A DNA stretch of 19,159 bases, from contig CAZAFV010000054.1 in NCBI GenBank assembly GCA_964484385.1, positions 1-19,159 on the forward strand, read 5' to 3'. The DNA is from Poriferisodalis sp964484385. Its GTDB lineage: Bacteria; Actinomycetota; Acidimicrobiia; Acidimicrobiales; Poriferisodalaceae. This document shows positions 7,309 through 13,155 of this stretch, one piece after another; position 1 is the first letter of the stretch, and each line of letters starts with the position of its first letter. The position numbers and the translations under genes were made by a program. The notes beneath the pieces were generated by a model. The model saw only the letters and a program-made list of their open reading frames with translations. It had not been told where the DNA came from and did no database searches.

Positions 7309-8565
7309 CTAACTCTTCGCCCGTTGGGCGAAGCCGAACAGCTTGCCGGCGACTTTGCGGATCTGGATCTCCTCTGAGCCCTCGGTGATCCGGTACCGGC
7401 GGTGGTGCCGGTAGATGTGCTCGAAAGGCATGTGGCGGCCGTAGCCGTTGCCGCCGCAGCTCTGCATGGCCCGGTCGGCGGCGTCGCAGCAGAACCGGTT
7501 GCCCCGGTAGTTGCACATGGCCACCTTGTCAGTGATCTCCATGTGGTCGACGCCCTCGTCCATTTCCCAGGCGGTCTTCCAGATGAGCGCCCGCACCATC
7601 TCGGCCTCGGTGTACAGCTCCGCCAGCGGGAACTGGATGGCCTGATTCTGTGCCAGGGGCTTGCCGAACGTGGTGCGGTTCTTCACATAGTCGACCGCCA
7701 CGTCGATGCAGTGCAGGCCGGCGCCGACCGATGATGCCGCTTGGCGGATCCGGTTCTCGTGCACGAAGAGCTGCGCTGTCTGCAGGCCCCGGCCCTCGGT
7801 GCCGAGGATGTCGTCGTTGCTCACCCGCACGTCGGTCAGCCGCACGTGGGCATGGTCGGTGGGCATGTTGAAGGTCCACATGAACTTCTCGACCGCGAAA
7901 CCCGGCGTGTCGACGGGCACGATGAAGCAGGTGATGCCGTGCCCCTCGCCGGGGTTCCCCGAGGTGCGGGCGAAGATGTAGTCGTGGGTGGCGTGGTGGA
8001 GCCCGGTGTTCCAGTACTTCTCGCCGTTGATCACCCACTCGTCGCCGTCGCGCACGGCGGTGGTCTCCATCCAGGTGGCATCGGAGCCGTGCAGCGGCTC
8101 GGTCAGGCCGAAGCCGATGCGGGCCTGGCCTTCCAGCATCTTGGGGATCCAGTACTCCTGCTGGGCGGGTGAGCCGTAGCGCTCCATCATCAGCACGGTC
8201 GGGAAGTTGCCGATGATCGAGTTCTCGTTCTGCAGGTCGTTGTGCAGTCCGAGGCCACGGCGGGCCAGGTGCTCGCGGATGATGGCCATCCCCAGGTTGG
8301 AGCCGTTGCTGCCGCCGAAGCGCTCCGGCAGGTGCCAGCGCAGGAAGCCCGCCTTGTCGGCTTCCTTGCGCATGCGAACCAGCAGCGCTTCCCATTCCGC
8401 ATTGGGCAAGCCTTCGCGCTCCCAATCGGTGCGCGAATCCTCCCGCCGGTGGTCGAAGAAGCGGATGTTGTCGTCCTCGTTCTCGATGGGCTCGATGACG
8501 TCGTCGATGAACGTGTCCAGGTCGTCGAGCAGCTGGGCGATGTCGCCGGGGATGGTGAAGTCCAT
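7309..8565 (-). CDS. Acyl-CoA dehydrogenase
   Basis: This 418-residue flavoprotein oxidises acyl-CoA to trans-2-enoyl-CoA and passes electrons to ETF. The N-terminal helical domain is followed by the FAD/substrate beta-domain (GFGLTEPLHGSDATW, about 151-165; VINGEKYWNTG, about 178-188) and the C-terminal helical domain (RTTFGKPLAQNQAIQ, CGGNGYGR, YRITEGSEEIQIRK). Glu395 in ITEGSEE is the likely catalytic base, as in the medium-chain enzyme's loop. Its longer N-terminus and the HHATHDYIFARTSG stretch resemble the ACAD10/11-like branch. The frame is open far upstream to 9195 but crosses the divergent gene; ATG 8565 is the family-like start and sits behind a -10-like TAGGTT box. The stop is TAG at 7309-7311. 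Confidence 0.94.
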   Translation of the reverse strand: MDFTIPGDIAQLLDDLDTFIDDVIEPIENEDDNIRFFDHRREDSRTDWEREGLPNAEWEALLVRMRKEADKAGFLRWHLPERFGGSNGSNLGMAIIREHLARRGLGLHNDLQNENSIIGNFPTVLMMERYGSPAQQEYWIPKMLEGQARIGFGLTEPLHGSDATWMETTAVRDGDEWVINGEKYWNTGLHHATHDYIFARTSGNPGEGHGITCFIVPVDTPGFAVEKFMWTFNMPTDHAHVRLTDVRVSNDDILGTEGRGLQTAQLFVHENRIRQAASSVGAGLHCIDVAVDYVKNRTTFGKPLAQNQAIQFPLAELYTEAEMVRALIWKTAWEMDEGVDHMEITDKVAMCNYRGNRFCCDAADRAMQSCGGNGYGRHMPFEHIYRHHRRYRITEGSEEIQIRKVAGKLFGFAQRAKS

Positions 8566-8572
8566 GCGCGGC

Positions 8573-8578
8573 AACCTA
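8573..8578 (-). promoter_or_regulatory. Candidate leaderless -10 box (TAGGTT) for the acyl-CoA dehydrogenase gene
   Basis: Read on the minus strand, TAGGTT matches TANNNT and ends 7 bases before the ATG at 8565. Together with the lack of a good Shine-Dalgarno sequence, it suggests transcription starting at or next to the start codon. Confidence 0.4.
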
Positions 8579-8649
8579 CCCGGCTGCCCGCGGCCCCCGC
8601 CGAGGCGCCGGGGCCGGTGTGCGAGGATGAGCACACGGGGGTGGCGGCG

Positions 8650-9261
8650 ATGACGACAGCTGAGGCGATGTCCGTGCTGGTGTGGTCGGATTACCTGTGA
8701 CCGTGGTGCCATCTGGCACGAGCCCGGGCGGTCCGCCTGGCTGAACGGCACAATCTCGACATCACCTGGCTGGCGTACGAGATCCATCCCGAGGTGCCGC
8801 CCGAGGGCGTCGAAGTGCGCATGAGCTTCGAGCGGATCGCCGAGATGGCCGAAGCCGAAGACATCACGTTCGTGGTGCCGAAGCGCCTGCGCAACAGCGC
8901 CAAGGCGCACCAGGCTGCGCTGGCGGTCGAGCACGCCGACCCCGACGCCGCCGAGCGCTATCACGACCGGCTCTATGCGGCCTACTGGGAAGACGAGCTC
9001 GACGTCGCCGATCCTGACGTGCTGGTCAGCCTGGCGGCAGACGTGGCCATCGACCCCGACGTGCTGCGTCGAGTCGTCGCCAACGACGAGCTGCTGCCGG
9101 CGCTGCGAGCGTCGATGACCCGGGCGAACGAGTGGGGCATCAGCGCCACGCCGAGCTGGCTGTTCGACGGTCGCCTCGTGATCCCGGGCGCGCAAGACGA
9201 CGACTTCATGGCCGATGTCATCACCCGGCTGCGCGAGCGACCGGCACCGCCCACTGGCTAG
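8650..9261 (+). CDS. FrnE/DsbA-like thioredoxin-fold oxidoreductase, candidate selenoprotein (in-frame TGA at the active site)
   Basis: Read through one TGA (8698-8700), this frame gives a 203-residue FrnE-type DsbA-family protein. Before the TGA it reads MSVLVWSDYL; after it, PWCHLARARAVRLAERHN, then DITWLAYEIHPEVPPEG, a helical insertion domain, and GISATPSWLFDGRLVIPGAQ with the cis-proline loop. The family active site is CPWC in exactly this context, so the TGA stands where the first, attacking cysteine belongs (residue 17) and Cys20 is the resolving cysteine. No other stop interrupts the frame. The simplest reading is selenocysteine insertion; alternatives are a recent nonsense mutation or a sequencing error of TGC/TGT. 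A hairpin at 8721-8742 could be the SECIS. Starts at GTG 8641 or ATG 8668 are also possible; GGGGG at 8637-8641 favours 8650. It diverges from the acyl-CoA dehydrogenase gene and its stop codon overlaps that of the convergent rhodanese gene. Confidence 0.8.
8721..8742 (+). promoter_or_regulatory. Candidate bacterial SECIS hairpin downstream of the in-frame TGA
   Basis: Bases 8724-8730 pair with 8734-8740 (7 bp, one G-U) around the loop GUC at 8731-8733. Past a bulged C8723, 8721-8722 pair with 8741-8742. The loop starts about 30 bases after the TGA and opens with G then U, which are the features SelB recognises in bacterial SECIS loops. A competing small hairpin (8706-8710 with 8715-8719) exists closer to the TGA, so the fold was judged by eye only. 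Confidence 0.45.
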
Positions 9262-9692
9262 GTGTCGGCGCTTTCCGGCGGCGGCACCACGGGCAGTCCG
9301 TGCTCGATCCAGCCTTCGACGCCGCCGTCCAGATCGGTGGCCCGTGCGAAGCCCAGCCGCTGCAGCTGGGCTGCGGCAAGGCTCGAGCTATAGCCCTGGT
9401 TGCAGAGGATCACCAGATGGTCACCGAAATCTGCGGCTGTCCCCTCCGACGCCCCCGAGTCTGGGTCGAGGCGCCACTCGAGCACCAGCTGCCCGATGTG
9501 CTCGGAGCCCTCGATGACACCAGTTCTCTCCCGGTCATCTCGCGGCCGAATGTCGATGACACGCAGCTGTCCGCCCTCGGCGGAATCCGCCGCCGCCATC
9601 AGCTCTGCCAGCTCAGCGGGAGCGACTCGCTCCAGGCCCGAACGCGCTTCGTCCAGCAGTTGGTTGATGGTCTTGCGCCGAGGTTCAGGCAC
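9258..9692 (-). CDS. Rhodanese-like domain protein
   Basis: This 144-residue single-domain rhodanese transfers sulfane sulfur through a persulfide on its active cysteine. The N-terminal part reads VAPAELAELMAAAD, then LRVIDIRPRDDRERTGVIEG, the classic rhodanese entry, and the active loop is CNQGYSSS with Cys97. The C-terminal GGVEGWIEHGLPV is also typical. The start is GTG at 9692, with GGGAG about 9 bases upstream. No signal peptide is present. Its TAG stop (9258-9260) overlaps the TAG stop of the FrnE-like gene through a shared CTAG. Some rhodaneses can carry selenium, which makes the neighbouring candidate selenoprotein notable, but a functional link is only a guess. Confidence 0.9.
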   Translation of the reverse strand: MPEPRRKTINQLLDEARSGLERVAPAELAELMAAADSAEGGQLRVIDIRPRDDRERTGVIEGSEHIGQLVLEWRLDPDSGASEGTAADFGDHLVILCNQGYSSSLAAAQLQRLGFARATDLDGGVEGWIEHGLPVVPPPESADT

Positions 9693-9742
9693 TGCTCAAC
9701 GCTCCCGATGCAGTCGCGCTCGCGATCCTAAGACGCTCTGCC

Positions 9743-9757
9743 GCGCTCGAGGAGCGC
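9743..9757 (-). terminator. Short hairpin downstream of the VOC gene
   Basis: GCGCT and AGCGC pair around a 5-base loop, 31 bases past the VOC stop codon in its direction of transcription. It is weak and has no U-tract; it may attenuate between the VOC and rhodanese genes. Confidence 0.25.
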
Positions 9758-9788
9758 CTTTCGGCGGTTGATGCCCGGCTTCAGGCGA

Positions 9789-10199
9789 TCAGGCAGGGTT
9801 GTCGATGAACTCCACCCAGTTGCCGTCGGGGTCTTCGACCATGCCGACCACCACGCCGGGCCGTGCTTCGAGCCGTCGCCAGATGATGTTGGCGCCGGCG
9901 TCCTCGCACGCGGTCATGACTTCCTCGAAGTTGCCGACGTTGAAGGTGAAGTAGCGCAGCCCGGTGGCGCCGGTAATGCCGCCCGTGACCCCTGCAGGCA
10001 CCTCAGCCACAGGCACCACGAGCTTGAGCAGGCTCTTGTCTGCCCACAGCCGGTGCATCTGGGCGATACCCACTTGCTCCATGTTGAGCGTCGCCTCGAA
10101 CTCGAGCCCGAGCACGTCGCGGTAGAACGCGAGCATCTCGTCGCCATTGCCGGTGACGATGCCCAGGTCGAAGCCTTCCTTGGTCGGTTGCAGTGCCAC
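9789..10199 (-). CDS. VOC (glyoxalase/dioxygenase superfamily) protein
   Basis: This 136-residue single VOC module has two paired beta-alpha-beta-beta-beta repeats. The first contains GNGDEMLAFYRDVLGLEFEA, the second LRYFTFNVGNFEEVMTACED and ends with VEDPDGNWVEFIDNPA, where the Glu of WVEF is a usual metal ligand. The first-repeat position normally holding a metal His (here FDLGIVT) has none, so the metal site may be altered. Members include glyoxalase I, methylmalonyl-CoA epimerase and ring-cleavage dioxygenases; this one cannot be assigned. The start is GTG 10199, behind AGGGGAC about 3-8 bases upstream. It lies 55 bases behind the DUF169 gene on the same strand and is probably transcribed with it. 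Confidence 0.88.
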   Translation of the reverse strand: MALQPTKEGFDLGIVTGNGDEMLAFYRDVLGLEFEATLNMEQVGIAQMHRLWADKSLLKLVVPVAEVPAGVTGGITGATGLRYFTFNVGNFEEVMTACEDAGANIIWRRLEARPGVVVGMVEDPDGNWVEFIDNPA

Positions 10200-10254
10200 G
10201 TTGTCCCCTGTCTGTCTGTGAATTGCGCTTGATCGGGTTGGTTGACCGGCGTGT

Positions 10255-11064
10255 TCAGTCGTAGCTGGCGCCGAGGCCGGCGCGGGCGTCGGTCTGGATG
10301 CCGTAGGGCGGGATCGGGTAGCGCAGGCCGTTGCGCGCCAGTGCCTCCATGCCCTCGACAGCAACCACCAGATCGCCAGGGGTGAGCGCAATCAGCAGCT
10401 CGTCTTCCATGACGCCGCCGTAGCGCCGCTCGGCGAAGCAGGGCAGCGACACGCTGGGCTCGCCGGTGCGCAGTGCCCGGCCCCACGAGTCGGCGCAGGC
10501 CGATTCGCCGACGCAGCCCCATTCCAGCTTCTTGTACTCCCGCCACTGCAGGCCGTTGATGAAGATGATCATCTGCGCCGGGGTGGCGTAGATCATGCAG
10601 ACATCGGGCGGGTCGAGCCGCTTCGACGACAGCGGCGACACCACCATCGCCTCATAGGTGCCGTAGGGCACGAAGTCCATGGCGTGCTGGTGCGCAGAGG
10701 CGTCTTCCAGGGTCTCGTACCACACCCCGGCCATGCGGTCGCCCGACAGCCACTTGTCGTCCTGTGGATGCAGCCCGATGACGGCGCCGCACTGGGCCCC
10801 CACGAGGTCGTCCATGGTGATGCCGACGGTCCAATTCAGCCGGCACGCCATGCCCACGATCTGATCGGTGGTGTGGATGTCTCTGGGCCGGCGCACCCGG
10901 GGCACTTCGTTCATCGCCTCGACCGTCTCGAAGAGCTTCATGCCGATCGGCGTCGTGCGGATCCGCAGCACGGCCTGCAGCCGCGCCAGCAGCTCGTCCC
11001 AGTCGATGGACGCAGTGCGCACGTGCGCTGCGGTCTCGGTAGTTGCGTCGGCGGTTTGAGTCAC
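10255..11064 (-). CDS. DUF169 family protein
   Basis: This 269-residue protein matches the uncharacterised DUF169 family (PF02596), best seen in TTPIGMKLFE near the start and the GEPSVSLPCFAERRYGG stretch (about 201-217). Cysteines at 74, 92, 156, 184, 190 and 209 are numerous for a protein of this genome and could bind a metal or cluster; this is only a suggestion. There is no signal peptide or membrane segment. The start is GTG 11064, behind an AGGGGGA ribosome site about 6 bases away, much like the leader of the next gene downstream (VOC). The two genes probably form an operon driven from the divergent, palindrome-rich region upstream. The function is unknown. Confidence 0.88.
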   Translation of the reverse strand: MTQTADATTETAAHVRTASIDWDELLARLQAVLRIRTTPIGMKLFETVEAMNEVPRVRRPRDIHTTDQIVGMACRLNWTVGITMDDLVGAQCGAVIGLHPQDDKWLSGDRMAGVWYETLEDASAHQHAMDFVPYGTYEAMVVSPLSSKRLDPPDVCMIYATPAQMIIFINGLQWREYKKLEWGCVGESACADSWGRALRTGEPSVSLPCFAERRYGGVMEDELLIALTPGDLVVAVEGMEALARNGLRYPIPPYGIQTDARAGLGASYD

Positions 11065-11091
11065 GGCTGTCCCCCTGTGTTTCCCGCTCTT

Positions 11092-11106
11092 GTGAGCTTC
11101 GCTCAC
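11092..11106 (-). repeat. Stem-TTC-stem hairpin upstream of the DUF169 gene
   Basis: GTGAGC-TTC-GCTCAC is a perfect 6-bp hairpin, 28 bases upstream of the DUF169 start codon. It has the same GCTTCGC core and 3-base loop as the hairpin at 6188-6202. In the DUF169 leader it could act on translation or be a repeat-like element. Confidence 0.4.
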
Positions 11107-11151
11107 GGGCCGCTCGGGCCACGGCTTCGCCATTCGGCTCAGCCTCGTGTG

Positions 11152-11191
11152 CACGGCAGCCGTGGAGTTCCCGGAGTTTCTGGCTGCCGTG
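11152..11191. repeat. 10-bp perfect inverted repeat in the divergent region
   Basis: CACGGCAGCC (11152-11161) is the exact reverse complement of 11182-11191, with a 20-base spacer; two flanking G-U pairs could lengthen an RNA stem. It lies in the probable DUF169 leader, or in upstream DNA where a dimeric regulator could bind. Confidence 0.55.
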
Positions 11192-11200
11192 TTCGGGAGG

Positions 11201-11229
11201 TCACGCTAGTTCGGCGACCACTAGCGTGA
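11201..11229. promoter_or_regulatory. Symmetric palindrome with facing TAGCGT -10 boxes (divergent promoter/operator)
   Basis: TCACGCTAGT (11201-11210) and ACTAGCGTGA (11220-11229) form a perfect 10-bp inverted repeat with a 9-base spacer. Each arm contains TAGCGT, a TANNNT -10 box: on the plus strand at 11222-11227, pointing to the crotonase gene, and on the minus strand at 11203-11208, pointing to the DUF169 gene. A second, overlapping inverted repeat (11209-11216 with 11232-11239, 8 bp) excludes the first if both fold. This looks like a shared divergent promoter or a regulator operator. Confidence 0.5.
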
Positions 11230-11283
11230 GCCGCCGAACGAGCAGAGACCGGGCGAATAGACCGGGTGATCGGAGACGGTGCA

Positions 11284-12066
11284 ATGGCAGACGGACTGAG
11301 GATCGAGCGGGACGGGCGTGTCGGGCTGGTGATCATGGATCGCCCGCCGCACAACTTCCTGAGCTACCGCCAGGTGCACGACATTGCTGACGCCATGGTC
11401 GAGCTGGAAGAGGACATGAGCATCGGTTGCGCCGTGCTGGCCGCGGAGGGCCGCTCGTTCTGCGCCGGTGCCGACCTGGGTGGCGAAGGCGTCGGCGGCG
11501 GTGCCGAAGAGAAGGTCGGCGGCAGCGCCACGCTGCAGCTCTACCAGGGGTCGGGCCGGCTCTTCGATGTGACGCTGCCCATCGTCGGGGCGATTCATGG
11601 CCCTGCTATCGGCGGCGGCCTGGGCCTGGCGATGGTGCCCGACATCCGCATCACTTGCCCCGAGGCTCGCTTCTGCGCCAACTTCGCTTCGCTGGGCATC
11701 CACCAGGGCTTCGGCATGAGCGTGACGATGCCGCTGCTGCTGGGACCCGAACGCGCCGCCAAGGTGCTGCTGGGCGCCAAGCGTTACAAGGGCGATGAGG
11801 CGGTGGATCTGGGCTTGGCGGACGAGTGCGTACCCGCCGATCAGGTGCGCGATCGCGCCATTGAGGTCGCACGTGAGATCGCGACCAATGCGCCGCTGGC
11901 GGTGCGGGCCATCAAGGCCACGCTGCGGCTCGGTCTCGGCGACAAAGTGCGCGAGATCACCCAGCGCGAGGCAGCCGAGCAGTTGCGCCTGTCGGGCACT
12001 GAAGACGCCCGCGAAGGCATGAAGGCCGTCAGCGAGCGCCGCCCCGGCAACTTCGCCGGCCGATAG
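11284..12066 (+). CDS. Enoyl-CoA hydratase/isomerase (crotonase) family protein
   Basis: This 260-residue crotonase-fold protein acts on CoA thioesters. Both oxyanion-hole segments are present: GRSFCAGADL (about 56-65) and GAIHGPAIGGGLGLAM (102-117). The C-terminal helices NAPLAVRAIKATLR and EDAREGMKAVSERR are typical. The stretch that carries the first catalytic Glu in classical hydratases (PEI-LG) reads FASLGIHQGFG here, without that glutamate, so the reaction may be isomerisation, hydrolysis or another crotonase reaction rather than plain hydration. ATG 11284 follows GGAG about 9 bases upstream; an in-frame GTG at 11266 is less likely. It is transcribed divergently from DUF169. Confidence 0.9.
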   Translation: MADGLRIERDGRVGLVIMDRPPHNFLSYRQVHDIADAMVELEEDMSIGCAVLAAEGRSFCAGADLGGEGVGGGAEEKVGGSATLQLYQGSGRLFDVTLPIVGAIHGPAIGGGLGLAMVPDIRITCPEARFCANFASLGIHQGFGMSVTMPLLLGPERAAKVLLGAKRYKGDEAVDLGLADECVPADQVRDRAIEVAREIATNAPLAVRAIKATLRLGLGDKVREITQREAAEQLRLSGTEDAREGMKAVSERRPGNFAGR

Positions 12067-12081
12067 GCCGGGCAGCCAGCA

Positions 12082-12120
12082 CTGGGCCGCTAGGCCGAGC
12101 AACAAGCCCTGGGCCGCTAG
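12082..12120 (+). repeat. Direct repeat of CTGGGCCGCTAG
   Basis: The 12-mer CTGGGCCGCTAG occurs at 12082-12093 and 12109-12120, a 27-base period, directly after the crotonase stop codon. The sequence between the copies is partly similar. It may be a small local duplication. Confidence 0.5.
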
Positions 12121-12122
12121 CA

Positions 12123-12168
12123 GTCGCGCCGCAAACCCCGCGTCCATGCGGGGACGTCCGGGCGCGAC
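12123..12168. repeat. Nested inverted repeat before the epimerase gene
   Basis: GTCGCGCC (12123-12130) pairs perfectly with 12161-12168, enclosing CCCCGC (12136-12141) paired with GCGGGG (12148-12153). It lies between the crotonase stop and the epimerase start. It may end the crotonase transcript; the outer right arm touches the likely epimerase -10 region, so it could also affect initiation. Confidence 0.5.
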
Positions 12169-12180
12169 ATCATGGAAGCC

Positions 12181-13104
12181 ATGGACCGCATGCGAGTTGC
12201 GATCACCGGCATTCGAGGGTTGATCGGCGGAGCGCTCGCGGCGAGCCTGCGCGCCGATGGTCATGAGGTCTTGGGCGTCTCCCGGCGATCCGACGCTGCG
12301 GCTGGCAATGAGGATCCCGACACAGCAAGCAACCGAACCATTGTGTGGGACGTAGCTGCTGAGGCCATCGACGCATCTGCGCTCGAGGGGCTCGATGCCA
12401 TCGTCCACTTGGCGGGGGAGAGCATCGGAGGCCGGTGGACCACTGCGCGCAAAGCAGCGATCATGTCGAGCCGAGTCGATTCCACCCGGCTGCTTGCCGG
12501 GGTGGTCCGAGAGCTCGAAGCCAAGCCGTCGGTGTTCGTATGCGGCTCGGCAATCGGCTTCTACGGCAACCGCAGCGACGAAGAGCTGACCGAGCGGTCG
12601 CTGCCGGGCGACGGTTTCCTGGCCGATGTGTGCATGCGCTGGGAGCGCGCTGCGGTACCGATTCCCGACGCCGGCGTGAGGCTGGTGCGCATCCGCACCG
12701 GTCTCGTCGTGGGCCCCGGTGCCGAGGCCATCGAGCGGATGGCGAAGATCACGCGGCTCGGTGCCGGCGGTCCGCTGGGATCCGGCCGTCAATGGTGGAG
12801 CTGGATCAGCCTCGAAGACGAGGTGCGGGCCATCCGGCATCTCATCGACAGCGACACCAGCGGGGCGTTCAATCTGACGGCCCCTCAGCCGGTGCGCCAG
12901 CGCGACTTCCAGGGCGCGCTGAGCGCGGCGCTAGGACGCCCCTCATTCGTGCCGGCGCCCGGGTTCGCGATCCGAGCAGCGCTCGGCGAGATGGGGCAAG
13001 CGTTGTTGCTCGACTCGACCCGGGTCATGCCCGACGCCCTCACCGAGGACGGCTTCGAGTTCAGCCACCCCGACCTCGCAACCGCTCTCGCTACCGCCGT
13101 CTGA
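12181..13104 (+). CDS. TIGR01777-family NAD(P)-dependent epimerase (DUF1731 C-terminus)
   Basis: This extended short-chain dehydrogenase/epimerase begins with a Rossmann motif (VAITGIRGLIGGAL). Family marks follow: VHLAGESIGGRWT, RKAAIMSSRVDSTRLL, GSAIGFYGNRSDEELTE, FLADVCMRWE, VRIRTGLVVGP and GSGRQWWSWI, then a C-terminal DUF1731 part (RDFQGALSAALGRPSFVPAP to FEFSHPDLATAL). The substrate is unknown; the family includes YfcH-like proteins. Three in-frame ATGs (12172, 12181, 12190) precede the Rossmann strand. ATG 12181 lies 7 bases after CATCAT, a weak -10-like sequence; 12190 gives the family-standard N-terminus. Length is about 300 residues, normal for the family. An inverted repeat follows the stop codon at once. 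Confidence 0.9.
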   Translation: MDRMRVAITGIRGLIGGALAASLRADGHEVLGVSRRSDAAAGNEDPDTASNRTIVWDVAAEAIDASALEGLDAIVHLAGESIGGRWTTARKAAIMSSRVDSTRLLAGVVRELEAKPSVFVCGSAIGFYGNRSDEELTERSLPGDGFLADVCMRWERAAVPIPDAGVRLVRIRTGLVVGPGAEAIERMAKITRLGAGGPLGSGRQWWSWISLEDEVRAIRHLIDSDTSGAFNLTAPQPVRQRDFQGALSAALGRPSFVPAPGFAIRAALGEMGQALLLDSTRVMPDALTEDGFEFSHPDLATALATAV

Positions 13105-13137
13105 CAGAACGCTTCGCTTGCCACGCATGGCGTTCTG
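13105..13137 (+). terminator. Probable terminator of the epimerase gene
   Basis: CAGAACGC (13105-13112) pairs with GCGTTCTG (13130-13137), an 8-bp perfect stem beginning at the base after the stop codon, followed by a short pyrimidine stretch (CTTCT). The promoter box of the next gene lies only 5 bases further on. Confidence 0.55.
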
Positions 13138-13142
13138 GCTTC

Positions 13143-13148
13143 TAGCGT
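13143..13148 (+). promoter_or_regulatory. Candidate leaderless -10 box (TAGCGT) for the acylase gene
   Basis: TAGCGT matches TANNNT and ends 7 bases before ATG 13156; the surrounding CTAGCGTGA is identical to the plus-strand arm of the palindrome at 11221-11229. It decides the choice of ATG 13156 over the GTG at 13147, which lies inside the box. Confidence 0.45.
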
Positions 13149-13155
13149 GACCGGC

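Noticed and set aside
8566..9195. Upstream extension of the acyl-CoA dehydrogenase frame to 9195
   Set aside because: It would run through the FrnE-like gene on the opposite strand and adds no family sequence; ATG 8565 has a good -10 box.
8794..9261. A stand-alone 155-residue gene starting at ATG 8794
   Set aside because: It would lack the thioredoxin active site and begin in mid-domain; the upstream frame through the TGA supplies the missing family sequence.
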